NCBI GenBank assembly: GCA_019418305.1 | Contig: DYCA01000006.1 | Location: forward strand, 8,473 to 71,913 | Direction of reading: 5' to 3' | Length of the DNA stretch: 63,441 nucleotides | DNA from: Clostridiales bacterium | GTDB taxonomy: Bacteria; Bacillota; Clostridia; Oscillospirales; Butyricicoccaceae | Shown: positions 8,712 to 16,522 of the stretch, in pieces | Numbering within the stretch: position 1 is the stretch's first letter | How the letters are laid out: every line of letters begins with the position of its first letter | The notes under the pieces: model-generated | Told to the model about the DNA's origin: nothing | What the model saw: the letters and a program-made list of their open reading frames with translations, nothing else | Database searches by the model: none | Program-made: the position numbers and the translations under genes

Positions 8712-9815
8712 TCAGCCAATATTGATCTCTACATCAACATCCAGTTCGCCCTCTGTCTCAACCTGCTCTTCCTCGCTGCGCTGCTTGCGCACGATAGCAT
8801 AGACAACACCAGTAACAAGCGAACCAACGATCAGTCCGACGATGAATACCCACGGATTGGTCATCATAGGCACTACAAAGATACCGCCGTGACCGGCAAC
8901 AGACTCACAGCCGAAGCCAACTGTAATTGCACCTGCAACCGCAGAACCCAGCATAGAGCAGGGAACAAAGCGCAGCGGATCGGATGCGGCAAACGGCAGA
9001 ACACCTTCCGTGATAAAGCACAGACCCATGGGTAGTGCAGTATTCGCAGTATCCAGTTCGGTTCTGGAGAACTTTTTGCGGGCCAGTCGCGAAGCTACCC
9101 ACAAGCCAATCGGAGGAGTCATACCGCCAACGATCTTGGCAGTCATAGGACCATTGATACCATCGGTGCCCAATGCATTTGCAGCCATAGATGCGGTCTT
9201 GTTGACCGGACCACCCAAGTCAAAGCCCATACATGCACCGATAACGGCACCGATAACTGCCTTTGAACCACCATTGAGAGAAATCATCCAGTTCTGGAAC
9301 ACTTCCATGATCCATGCCAAAGGTATGCAGAATACGACCAAGAACAACATACCACAGAAAAATGTTGCAAGCACTGGAATAATCAAAACCGGCATTAGTC
9401 CCTGCATAACCTTGGGAAGTTTCCAGGACTTCATCCACAGAATGAAATATCCAATAATGAAGCCCATCAACAGGCCGCCCAGGAAACCGGCCTTAGACAT
9501 AACACAGGCATAGCCGATGATGAAGCCCGGAACGATACCAGGACGTCCTGCAATGGAATATGCCAGATAGCCTGTCATGATGGCAACAGCAAAGTTCATG
9601 CCGTAAGAACCGAGTTGGTTGCATCCCCACCAGAAGCCTTCCCAAGTAAAGGGATTCATATTGGTAAAGGGCGTAGCACCGGCAGCAACAGCATCACCGA
9701 TTGCCCAACCACCAAACAATTTTGCCAAGGCCTGTAAAATACCACCAGCAACGACTACAGGAATCATGTATGAAATGCCGGTCATAATGTGCTTTCTGAT
9801 ATTTTCAACTTTCAT
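8712..9815 (-). CDS. PTS fructose-type IIC permease
   Basis: A 367-residue integral membrane IIC component of the fructose/mannitol PTS superfamily, with about nine hydrophobic segments. The family signature CMGFDLGGPVNK is present, followed by KIVGGMTPPIGLW and the ITEGVLPFAASDP loop that forms part of the sugar site. The C-terminus is a charged tail ending DVDVEINIG. ATG 9815 is chosen: AGGAG lies upstream, while TTG 9827 would overlap that ribosome site. It is the membrane partner of the IIB and IIA genes directly upstream. The family is fructose-like but the substrate is open. Confidence 0.9.
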   Translation of the reverse strand: MKVENIRKHIMTGISYMIPVVVAGGILQALAKLFGGWAIGDAVAAGATPFTNMNPFTWEGFWWGCNQLGSYGMNFAVAIMTGYLAYSIAGRPGIVPGFIIGYACVMSKAGFLGGLLMGFIIGYFILWMKSWKLPKVMQGLMPVLIIPVLATFFCGMLFLVVFCIPLAWIMEVFQNWMISLNGGSKAVIGAVIGACMGFDLGGPVNKTASMAANALGTDGINGPMTAKIVGGMTPPIGLWVASRLARKKFSRTELDTANTALPMGLCFITEGVLPFAASDPLRFVPCSMLGSAVAGAITVGFGCESVAGHGGIFVVPMMTNPWVFIVGLIVGSLVTGVVYAIVRKQRSEEEQVETEGELDVDVEINIG

Positions 9816-9850
9816 TAGATACTTCAACTCCTTCCTGAATTTTAATTGCT

Positions 9851-10159
9851 TTATTTGCCAAGCTTAGTCGCAATTTGCTGGAGAACCCCCTTTGGCGACT
9901 TCACAGCCATACCAATCGGGATCTCCACAACCGGTTTTCCTTTAAAACGCTCTTTGCTTACACGAATATCCGTTGCCAAAATGACAACATCGGCCTCTGC
10001 AATCTCTTCAGCCGTTAGTTCATCCTCTACGCCAATGGAGCCTTGCGTTTCAATCTTGCACCAGTATCCCAGTTCTTCCGCTGCATTAAGCAGTTTCTCT
10101 TTTGCCAGATAGGTGTGCGCAATACCGGCAGTGCATGCAGTGATTCCTACGATTTTCAT
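9851..10159 (-). CDS. PTS fructose-type IIB subunit
   Basis: A 102-residue IIB protein that carries phosphate on a cysteine between IIA and the sugar bound to IIC. The active site is Cys9 in ITACTAGIAHTYLAKEKL. The usual CPTGIAHT loop has the proline replaced here, but the cysteine and GIAHT are intact. Later the ETQGSIGVEDELTAEEI and VILATDIRV segments match the family. ATG 10159 follows GGGAGG. It is a stand-alone subunit rather than a fusion, 35 bases upstream of the IIC gene. Confidence 0.9.
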   Translation of the reverse strand: MKIVGITACTAGIAHTYLAKEKLLNAAEELGYWCKIETQGSIGVEDELTAEEIAEADVVILATDIRVSKERFKGKPVVEIPIGMAVKSPKGVLQQIATKLGK

Positions 10160-10183
10160 ACTTTTTCCTCCCATTCTTTATGT

Positions 10184-10636
10184 TCATGCCAGCGCAGCCA
10201 GCAGCTCGTCAGGTGTTGTCGCGGCCATCAAGTTATCGATTGTTTCTTGATAAGCGAGCTTGCGAGCCACCTGCGCCATCATGCGTAAAAATTTATCAGT
10301 CCGATCCTTATCGCTCACTGCGAAACAGATCAGAACACGGACAGGCTTGCCATCTAGCGTCTCCCATTCAATAGGATCACGCAGCTTAACCACAGAAATG
10401 CAAGTATCTTTCACCGCCAGTGACTTTCCATGCGGAATGGCAACACCGTTGCCAATACCGGTTCTGCCTTCCTTTTCCCGCAGGTATAAGTCCTTTTTAA
10501 ACTCTTCAGCAGAATTCAGAACATCTGCCTTGGTTAACATATCACAGATATACTGGAATGCCTCTTCCTTATTGGCCGCAGAAACATCCACCGCAACTGC
10601 CTGACGATTAATCACTGATAAATAGCTTGTTTCCAT
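10184..10636 (-). CDS. PTS fructose-type IIA subunit
   Basis: A 150-residue IIA protein accepting phosphate from HPr. The phospho-histidine is His69 in GIGNGVAIPHGKS, the standard fructose/mannitol IIA signature, and the KLRDPIEWETLDGKPVRVLI strand follows. ATG 10636 has GGGAGG eight bases upstream. The spacing to the IIB gene is 24 bases. The same kind of domain is present at the C-terminus of the operon regulator, suggesting direct competition for, or sensing of, the phosphorylation state. Confidence 0.92.
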   Translation of the reverse strand: METSYLSVINRQAVAVDVSAANKEEAFQYICDMLTKADVLNSAEEFKKDLYLREKEGRTGIGNGVAIPHGKSLAVKDTCISVVKLRDPIEWETLDGKPVRVLICFAVSDKDRTDKFLRMMAQVARKLAYQETIDNLMAATTPDELLAALA

Positions 10637-10684
10637 ACTTTATACCTCCCTAAAACTCTCAGTACTTCTCTTAAATACAGTCTC

Positions 10685-10942
10685 TTATTTCAGTTCCAGC
10701 GCCAGCTGACTCAAGGTATCAACCGCTTCTTTTTCGTCCTCCCCCTCGGCAGACAAAACGAAAAGATCCCCTTGACAAATGCAGGCTGAAAGAACCATCA
10801 GCATGCTCTTCGCATCAAAAGACATGCCGTCCTTTTCAATCTCCACCTTGCTCTTAAAGTTTGCAGCGGCCTTAGAAAACTCCATAGCCGGACGGGAATG
10901 AAGTCCCTCCTCATTCGTCATCGTCAGTTCCACTTTCTGCAT
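10685..10942 (-). CDS. ptsH: HPr phosphocarrier protein
   Basis: An 85-residue HPr. The phospho-acceptor is His15 in EEGLHSRPAMEF, and the regulatory Ser46 lies in SFDAKSMLMVLS, so the protein keeps both the transport site and the site normally used by HPr kinase in Firmicutes. ATG 10942 follows GGAG. The gene is second in the operon, directly after the regulator, and ptsI is last. It could be an FPr/HPr paralogue devoted to this sugar; the intact Ser46 means that carbon-catabolite control could also run through it. Confidence 0.93.
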   Translation of the reverse strand: MQKVELTMTNEEGLHSRPAMEFSKAAANFKSKVEIEKDGMSFDAKSMLMVLSACICQGDLFVLSAEGEDEKEAVDTLSQLALELK

Positions 10943-10963
10943 ATTAAATTACTCCTTTCCGAA

Positions 10964-12937
10964 CTACTTATTGGTATTAGGAGCCATCATCGTATTTATG
11001 GCATCGATGACTCCTCTTGGTGTGGTCAAATGTTTGAAGCGCTGCAAAGCCTCGGGCTGAGACAGTGTTTGAATCAACCCTCTATAAAAAGAAATGATTC
11101 GTTTCTGCACTTCGAATTGAGAATCCATGTTGACTGCCATCATAAAAATGACATCCGCCCAATCAGAACCAGACCAGCGAACAGGCTTTTTCAGAAATAC
11201 TACCGCCACCATTGGCTGTCGAACAAATTCCGGAAATCCATGAGGAATCGCAACCCCATGTTCAAAATAGGTCGATGAAATTTTTTCACGTTGCAGCACA
11301 GATTTTATGAACATTTTATCCACCGCGCCATGACTTGCCAAAAGCGATGCCATCTGATGCAAAATTTCATTTTTCGACTCATTTCCCGAAAGAAACAGTA
11401 CCAACTCCTCCCAGAAGAGGGTCTGTATCGGTTGTAGTCCTGTCAGTCCGGGAACATCCTCCCGGAAATACTGCCGAATATGATTCTGAATTACGGCAAT
11501 GTCTCCGGATGTCAATGCGGCTCCGATGGTGACCAGCTTACTTCTCGGCATAGCCGGCAGCGTCTCTGTAGAGATAACCAAATCCACATTTTGATTCCGA
11601 ATGATTTGCTCCGCATGATAGCTGTGGCAGTTCTCTATGAACTGCAAATCCGGAAACGCATTATGCAGCCGTTCAGCCAGCAATCGAACTGCTCCGGGAT
11701 TTTCATTGCAGACCAGAATCGCTTTGATATTGCGTCTTCTTCGTCTCACCGCTGCTTCTACATGCTGTGCCAAACAAGAGATTTCTCGTTCTGTGGTGAC
11801 CATTCCCAGCTTTTCTTCCAGCAGCTGGCTGCCCAACCAACATGCCAATCGAATGGGTGCATTGCCTTGAGGGATCTCTATGTCTCCGCGACTGCGCAGC
11901 ACACCATATCGAGACTCCGTGCTCATTGCGCAAAGATATTGCTCCCAACTCTGAATCAGCACTTGATCGGCGGAAATGTCAGTACGCAACACACTGCCTA
12001 CCACTTCAATCATATTGTTAACTAACTTCTGAACGGGCTTATGTTCGTACTCAAATTCCACCTGTCTTTGTCTGCTGCGGAAATGCATGATTTCTGAGCT
12101 TGCGATGATAAATTTAAAAAAGCTTCGCTCTTCCAAATCCAAACATACACCGCACATCTCTTGCATCCACTGTATACAGTCAATGCTCATGCTTCTCTCC
12201 ATTTTCGTGCTGCGGAATTCTCCCATCGGGAAGTGATAGCTGAATTTCCTTCTGTAATCCATCAGTACGGCGGTCAAAAGGAAAATAATGCGGATATAGC
12301 TTTCAGCCGAAAAATAGAGATCATACTTTTTTTCCAGTCGTTTGGGTATGTATTCCAAATTGTAATTATGTTCAATCTCAAAAAAGCGACAGATGCTTTC
12401 ATTGTCCATCTTCGCGCCGCTCGCATGCATGCACTCTCTATACAGATTCCATTGTGCAATGCGTACCCAGTGACGTTCTCCATCAATGAAAATGCCCTGT
12501 CCCTTGCGCCGATACAGCAAAATATTGTGAACTCTCAGCCATTGTCTGGCATCATTGAGATATTCCGTTGCTTCTCGCCCGGAAGAGTAGGTTTCCTGTT
12601 TTAACTGTCGTAAGTTAACGCCATTGCCTTTCAAAAGCAATTCCAGAACTCTGTACTTTCCTCCTTCCACACGAGAAAAGCTCAGCTGCGTTTTGTCCAC
12701 TGAAAGCAAAGCATCAACACGCTTCCATTGTTCATCGGTTAATTCCAATCGATAACCATTGCGTGTCTTGCTGCTCAATCCGTTTATGCCCAACCGCTCT
12801 AATTGCAGCTTCAATTGCGTCATATCATTTCGTACAGAACGGGAACAAATATGAAGCGATTTGGCTAACGCATCTGCAGTTACATATCCATCTGCCTCCC
12901 GAAGGAGATTTAAAATCATGAAACAGCGTTCTTGCAT
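10964..12937 (-). CDS. PRD/EIIA-containing transcription regulator (MtlR/BglG type)
   Basis: A 657-residue PTS-controlled activator. An N-terminal helix-turn-helix covers residues 1-60 (DALAKSLHICSRSVRNDM), a second HTH-like segment lies around 90-150, and PRD domains lie about 180-390. A IIB-like domain begins near 410 (ILVCNENPGAVRLLAERL) and a C-terminal IIA domain carries His566 in HGVAIPHG. The family is regulated by phosphorylation of PRD, IIB and IIA residues. ATG 12937 follows GGAAGGAG. It is the first gene of the PTS operon and has a recognisable promoter at 13034-13061. Expected role: activation of its own operon when the sugar is transported. Confidence 0.9.
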   Translation of the reverse strand: MQERCFMILNLLREADGYVTADALAKSLHICSRSVRNDMTQLKLQLERLGINGLSSKTRNGYRLELTDEQWKRVDALLSVDKTQLSFSRVEGGKYRVLELLLKGNGVNLRQLKQETYSSGREATEYLNDARQWLRVHNILLYRRKGQGIFIDGERHWVRIAQWNLYRECMHASGAKMDNESICRFFEIEHNYNLEYIPKRLEKKYDLYFSAESYIRIIFLLTAVLMDYRRKFSYHFPMGEFRSTKMERSMSIDCIQWMQEMCGVCLDLEERSFFKFIIASSEIMHFRSRQRQVEFEYEHKPVQKLVNNMIEVVGSVLRTDISADQVLIQSWEQYLCAMSTESRYGVLRSRGDIEIPQGNAPIRLACWLGSQLLEEKLGMVTTEREISCLAQHVEAAVRRRRRNIKAILVCNENPGAVRLLAERLHNAFPDLQFIENCHSYHAEQIIRNQNVDLVISTETLPAMPRSKLVTIGAALTSGDIAVIQNHIRQYFREDVPGLTGLQPIQTLFWEELVLFLSGNESKNEILHQMASLLASHGAVDKMFIKSVLQREKISSTYFEHGVAIPHGFPEFVRQPMVAVVFLKKPVRWSGSDWADVIFMMAVNMDSQFEVQKRIISFYRGLIQTLSQPEALQRFKHLTTPRGVIDAINTMMAPNTNK

Positions 12938-13033
12938 TTTCTCCTTCCTCCAATCGATGAATAATTTATGTGTTTATTGTAACAAGGCTATTTCTAAGTA
13001 CATAACGTTTTTTTTTCCGTAATTCAAGTTAAA

Positions 13034-13061
13034 AGTATATGAAAATTTTCATTAATGTCAA
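13034..13061 (-). promoter_or_regulatory. Promoter of the PTS operon
   Basis: On the minus strand TTGACA (13056-13061) is followed after 16 bases by TATACT (13034-13039). The spacer contains the palindrome GAAAATTTTC (13041-13050), a possible operator. The transcript would have a leader of about 90 bases before the regulator start. The rest of the gap 12938-13293 is AT-rich and holds only the inverted repeat listed separately. Confidence 0.6.
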
Positions 13062-13151
13062 AAAGGCACAATGCTTTTGCTCTTTTTTTGTGCTCTTTGA
13101 CTATATACTATGGGGCATTATCATAGCCTATGTAAACTTGATATAGCGATG

Positions 13152-13227
13152 CTGCCTGCTGTTCATCTCACAGAAACAAGACTAAAGAAACATTTTATTA
13201 CATAAATATTCCAAATACAGCAGGCAG
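13152..13227. repeat. 11-bp perfect inverted repeat with 54-base spacing
   Basis: CTGCCTGCTGT at 13152-13162 pairs with ACAGCAGGCAG at 13217-13227. A T-rich stretch (CCTTTTTCTC) follows on the plus strand. It could fold as a long-loop hairpin or bind a dimeric regulator. Confidence 0.5.
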
Positions 13228-13293
13228 ATCCTTTTTCTCTAACGTAATCCGTTCTCTTCTCTATTCATTCAAGTGATGCATTTTTGCAAAATT

Positions 13294-14091
13294 TCAGGGT
13301 TGTTTTCCAATGTATGCCAAAATTCCGCCATCCACATAAAGAATTTGACCATTGACAAAATCGGATGCACTTGATGCCAGAAAAACAGCCGGTCCCATCA
13401 GATCCTCCGGTGTTCCCCAACGCGCTGCCGGAGTCTTTGATATAATGAATAGATCAAATGGATGGCGGCTTCCGTCACTCTGCCGTTCACGCAGCGGTGC
13501 GGTCTGCTCTGTTGCAATATATCCAGGTCCAATACCGTTACACTGGATATTGGCATGTCCGTATTCTGCACAAATATTTCGTGTCAGCATCTTTAATCCG
13601 CCTTTTGCTGCAGCATAAGCGGATACCGTTTCCCGCCCCAGTTCACTCATCATTGAGCAAATATTTATGATTTTTCCCTGGCCCTTTTCCAGCATACCGG
13701 GAATCACTGCTTTTGCACAAATGAACGGTCCGACCAGATCTATATCCACCACTTGGCGAAAATCTTCAACCTTCATTTCCTGCATAGGAGTTCTCTTGAT
13801 AATTCCGGCGTTATTAACCAGAATATCAACGATTCCAATGCTCTTTCGGATCTCCAATAACATGCTTTGGACACTGGCTTCATCTGTAACATCACAGATG
13901 TACCCCTTTGCATCAATTCCCTTTTCATGATATGCCTGCATCGCTTTTGTCAGGTGAGCAGAATTTCTGCAATTAAATGCGATTTTAGCACCAGCTTCCG
14001 CTAATGCCTGTGCTATTGCAAACCCTATACCATATGCGCCGCCCGTAACAAGCGCAACCTTTCCCTCTAAAGAAAACGCATTTTTTATCAT
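13294..14091 (-). CDS. Short-chain dehydrogenase, gluconate 5-dehydrogenase-like
   Basis: A 265-residue NAD(P)-dependent SDR. The Rossmann motif is TGGAYGIGFA, NNAG follows, and the catalytic set is Ser in NICSMMSE with YAAAKGG (Tyr and Lys of YxxxK). The C-terminal FVNGQILYVDGGILAYIGKQP-type ending and the KTPAARWGTPEDL segment are typical of gluconate 5-dehydrogenase and KduD-like enzymes. ATG 14091 is chosen because AAAGGA lies eight bases upstream; ATGs at 14100, 14112 and 14115 lack such a site. The gene lies upstream of the PTS operon in the same direction, so it may oxidise or reduce a related sugar or sugar acid. Confidence 0.85.
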   Translation of the reverse strand: MIKNAFSLEGKVALVTGGAYGIGFAIAQALAEAGAKIAFNCRNSAHLTKAMQAYHEKGIDAKGYICDVTDEASVQSMLLEIRKSIGIVDILVNNAGIIKRTPMQEMKVEDFRQVVDIDLVGPFICAKAVIPGMLEKGQGKIINICSMMSELGRETVSAYAAAKGGLKMLTRNICAEYGHANIQCNGIGPGYIATEQTAPLRERQSDGSRHPFDLFIISKTPAARWGTPEDLMGPAVFLASSASDFVNGQILYVDGGILAYIGKQP

Positions 14092-14159
14092 CGCAAACAT
14101 CCTTTCTGTCATCATAAATCCTGGCTAGCATCCATTATTCCATCTGCACGGTTACGCAG

Positions 14160-14252
14160 CTATACAATACTGCATTTTGCTGCTTTGCAGAAGGCTGCAT
14201 TGCTATTGCATCTGCAGCCATTAACCTCAAAACTTTTCAAACTGTCCTTCAC
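14160..14252 (-). CDS. Possible 30-residue Cys-rich leader peptide
   Basis: A short frame starting at GTG 14252 reads MKDSLKSFEVNGCRCN and ends with SNAAFCKAAKCSIV before TAG, with four cysteines in 18 residues. A very strong Shine-Dalgarno AAAGGAGG (14265-14272) lies 12 bases upstream and the extended -10 TGCTATAAT (14278-14286) just before that. It precedes the SDR gene in the same direction. It could be a leader peptide, a small secreted or modified peptide, or chance. No match to a known peptide family is claimed. Confidence 0.35.
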   Translation of the reverse strand: MKDSLKSFEVNGCRCNSNAAFCKAAKCSIV

Positions 14253-14277
14253 TGTGAGTGTACACCTCCTTTACGCT

Positions 14278-14286
14278 ATTATAGCA
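14278..14286 (-). promoter_or_regulatory. Extended -10 promoter upstream of the SDR
   Basis: TGCTATAAT on the minus strand is a perfect extended -10 element; no good -35 is seen at 17-18 bases. Transcription would start near 14271, placing the AAAGGAGG site close to the 5' end of the message. Confidence 0.5.
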
Positions 14287-14424
14287 AGATATTTTCAGTC
14301 GTTTATATGTAAATTTTTCCGCAATTGGTAATTCAGCCAGTAAAATTTGCATTAATATCTCTCCAAAAATTGCAATAAATAACTATTCACCTTTACAGAA
14401 AAAGGCAAATGGAGGTTTCTCCTG

Positions 14425-14568
14425 ATGACGAATCAACAATTCCCGGACAACGTGCCGGAGTCTGTGCTCCTTGCGATTGCCCGCGTTCTTCTTCCGGATT
14501 TCCCGGAAGTTCTTGCTCATTCGTCGGATTCGGAGTCGAACGATTCCGAACCGACCGATGATGCGTAG
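14425..14568 (+). CDS. Small 47-residue hypothetical protein
   Basis: ATG 14425 has GGAGG (14411-14415) nine bases upstream, and the frame ends at TAG 14566. The product begins MTNQQFPDNVPESVLLAIAR, has one hydrophobic helix-like stretch (SVLLAIARVLLPDF) and a Ser/Asp-rich acidic tail (SSDSESNDSEPTDDA). A perfect 14-bp terminator starts five bases after the stop, which supports a genuine short transcription unit. No family recognised. Confidence 0.55.
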   Translation: MTNQQFPDNVPESVLLAIARVLLPDFPEVLAHSSDSESNDSEPTDDA

Positions 14569-14572
14569 ATAC

Positions 14573-14609
14573 AAAAATGGGATGCGCCTTTAGGACGCAT
14601 CCCATTTTT
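14573..14609 (+). terminator. Terminator of the small 14425 gene
   Basis: Perfect 14-bp stem AAAAATGGGATGCG/CGCATCCCATTTTT with a 9-base loop, ending in a T run. Confidence 0.85.
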
Positions 14610-14655
14610 TCATTCGGATCGTATGATGTCAATTATTGCGGAAGAAAACAAAAAC

Positions 14656-14687
14656 CCGAACCCATCGCCAACCGGCGTCAGGTTCGG
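14656..14687 (-). terminator. Terminator after tRNA-Val
   Basis: CCGAACC/GGTTCGG stem with an inner CGCC/GGCG pairing; on the minus strand it is followed by GTTTTTGTTTTC, about 15 bases past the tRNA 3' end. Confidence 0.75.
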
Positions 14688-14701
14688 ATTATCATGTTGT
14701 G

Positions 14702-14775
14702 GTGGGGTTGGCGGGGCTCGAACCCACGACCTCTCGCGTGTGAGGCGAACGCTCTGACCAGCTGAGCTACAACCC
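14702..14775 (-). tRNA. tRNA-Val, anticodon CAC
   Basis: The minus strand folds into a full cloverleaf: acceptor GGGGTTG/CAACCCC with discriminator A, D arm GCTC/GAGC, anticodon stem TTCGC/GCGAG with loop CTCACAC giving anticodon CAC, and T arm GTGGG-TTCGAGC-CCCGC. CCA is not encoded. The valine identity follows from the anticodon. Confidence 0.95.
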
Positions 14776-14833
14776 CGTTTGTTCGGTTTACCTTATTACT
14801 ATACCAGAAAGAAACGGGGTTTGCAAGCCTTTT

Positions 14834-14962
14834 TTACTGCTGCCGATTTTTGTCCAGTAGGCCGAGCAGCGCCACAATCAGCGCAATCACGGCAAGCACC
14901 GTGAAGATACCGGCCATGCCCTGACCAAGCAGCAAAATTGCCATCTGTACCGATTCACTCAT
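14834..14962 (-). CDS. oadG: Short OadG-like subunit of a sodium-pump decarboxylase
   Basis: A 42-residue single-span membrane peptide starting MSESVQMAILLLGQGMAGIF and ending LLGLLDKNRQQ. The LLGQGMAGIF start followed by one hydrophobic helix and a short polar tail is the core of the gamma subunit (OadG/MmdD family), though much shorter than usual. ATG 14962 has AAGGAGG at good spacing. It lies 16 bases after oadB in the same direction, which supports the assignment: gamma subunits assemble and anchor the beta-alpha complex. Confidence 0.75.
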   Translation of the reverse strand: MSESVQMAILLLGQGMAGIFTVLAVIALIVALLGLLDKNRQQ

Positions 14963-14978
14963 ATCCAGCGCCTCCTTC

Positions 14979-16106
14979 TCACATAAAGAACCCGAGAATC
15001 ACGCCGCCTGCCACGACCGACGCAATCTGGCCGGCAACGTTCGCACCGACCGCATGCATGAGCAGGTGGTTGGTCTTATCCGCCTCCACCCCCAGCTTTT
15101 CAATGACGCGCGCACTCATCGGGAACGCCGAAATGCCTGCCGCGCCAATCATGGGGTTGACCTTATTCTTGCAGAACAGGTTGAGCACCTTTGCAAACAG
15201 CACGCCGCCCATCGAATCCAGCACAAACGCAACCAGACCAAGGCACAGGATAATCAGCGTTTCCTTGGTCACAAACTGCTCTGCACGCATGGAGAACGAA
15301 ATCGTGATGCCGAGCAGAAGCGTAATCAGGTTCGCCAGCTCGTGCTGCGCGGTTTTGGACAGGCTCTCCAGCACGCCGCACTCGCGAATCAGGTTGCCGA
15401 ACATCAAGAAACCGACGAGCGACACCGACGCGGGCGCAACCAATCCGGCCACAATCGACACGACAATCGGGAACAGGATGCGCGTGCGGCGGCTGACCTT
15501 GTTCGCGGCATACGGCATCTTCATCGCGCGCTCTTTTTTGGTGGTCACCAGCTTGATGGCAAACGGCTGAATGATGGGCACAAGCGCCATATAACTGTAC
15601 GCCGCAACCGCAATCGCGCCGACGTATTTCGAGCCGAGCACCTGCGAAACCAGAATGGAGGTCGGCCCGTCCGCCGCACCGATGATACCGATGGATGCCG
15701 CATCAATGATATCAAAGCCGAGCGCTGCCGCCACAATAATGGTTAAAAAGATGCCAATTTGCGCCGCTGCGCCGAACAAAAACAGTTTTGGATTGGCCAG
15801 CAGCGGGCCGAAGTCAATCATTGCGCCGATGCCGATGAACAGCAGCAGCGGAAACGCTTCGCTTACCTCAATGCCGCTTTCAAACAGCCATTGGATGATG
15901 CCGTGCGTCTCACCCACGCCCTGCGTTATCTGGTCGATGACGCCCGACATCGGCAGGTTGACCAGTATCGCGCCAAAGCCCATCGGCAGCAGCAGCGCAG
16001 GCTCATGCTGCTTCTGAATCGCCAGCCAAATCAGCAGCCCGCCAACAACATACATCACCGCCTGCTGCCATGTCACCGACAGCAGCCCTTCGTATAGAAA
16101 TTCCAT
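14979..16106 (-). CDS. oadB: Sodium-ion-translocating decarboxylase beta subunit
   Basis: A 375-residue integral membrane protein of the OadB/MmdB/GcdB family, which couples decarboxylation of a carboxybiotin intermediate to sodium export. Signatures: IGIGAMIDFGPLLANP, the conserved ASIGIIGAADGPTSILVS loop, GITISFSMRAEQFV, and the C-terminal MHAVGANVAGQIASV. ATG 16106 follows AGGGGG; a longer in-frame extension is not supported. Only the gamma-like peptide follows. The carboxyltransferase alpha and biotin-carrier subunits are not beside it, so the substrate (oxaloacetate, methylmalonyl-CoA or glutaconyl-CoA) stays open. Confidence 0.92.
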   Translation of the reverse strand: MEFLYEGLLSVTWQQAVMYVVGGLLIWLAIQKQHEPALLLPMGFGAILVNLPMSGVIDQITQGVGETHGIIQWLFESGIEVSEAFPLLLFIGIGAMIDFGPLLANPKLFLFGAAAQIGIFLTIIVAAALGFDIIDAASIGIIGAADGPTSILVSQVLGSKYVGAIAVAAYSYMALVPIIQPFAIKLVTTKKERAMKMPYAANKVSRRTRILFPIVVSIVAGLVAPASVSLVGFLMFGNLIRECGVLESLSKTAQHELANLITLLLGITISFSMRAEQFVTKETLIILCLGLVAFVLDSMGGVLFAKVLNLFCKNKVNPMIGAAGISAFPMSARVIEKLGVEADKTNHLLMHAVGANVAGQIASVVAGGVILGFFM

Positions 16107-16170
16107 AATATCGCCCCCTAAACACACAACGCCAAAAATCAATCAGAAAATTGCATGGTATATAATTTTT

Positions 16171-16423
16171 ATTCAAAGTCTGGCATTGCCGGACTTTGAA
16201 TACCTCGCCCCCGCGGCCCTGGGCCGCATCATTCGGGTATCGAAAAGCGGTTTCTATGGAACCGTTTTTCGTATATAGGGGACTTATGAAGTCCCCTATA
16301 TGAAAAGAAGACCTGCGTTTTCCTTTTCTAAGGAAAACGCAGGTCTGGTCATTTCAGGCAACAGCCAGAACGGGATCACACGCCCCGTCATGCTTGTTGG
16401 CGATGCCGCGCGGCAAGCCGCGC
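16171..16423. repeat. Train of consecutive hairpins downstream of the M56 gene
   Basis: Within the 577-bp gap 16107-16683 there are six hairpins in a row: ATTCAAAGTC/GACTTTGAAT (16171-16201), GCGGCCC/GGGCCGC (16213-16227), CGAAAA..CGGTT/AACCG..TTTTTCG (16241-16271), ATATAGGGGACTT/AAGTCCCCTATAT (16273-16301), the 17-bp perfect stem from 16309 to 16346, and GCGCGGC/GCCGCGC (16408-16423). The 16309 hairpin is followed by TCTTCTTTTC on the minus strand and could terminate the M56 transcript. No gene is seen. Confidence 0.75.
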
Positions 16424-16522
16424 CGACTACTCCCCTTTGTTTGGCATCATCTTATCACGGTGGAGCGCCGCTGTCAACCCTTGTTTATCGGAAATTTTTC
16501 CGCAAAATCCGTGCCGGTCTTG

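Noticed and set aside
14160..14252. SCIFF-type ranthipeptide precursor
   Set aside because: Only four cysteines, no matching core pattern and no radical SAM maturase beside it.
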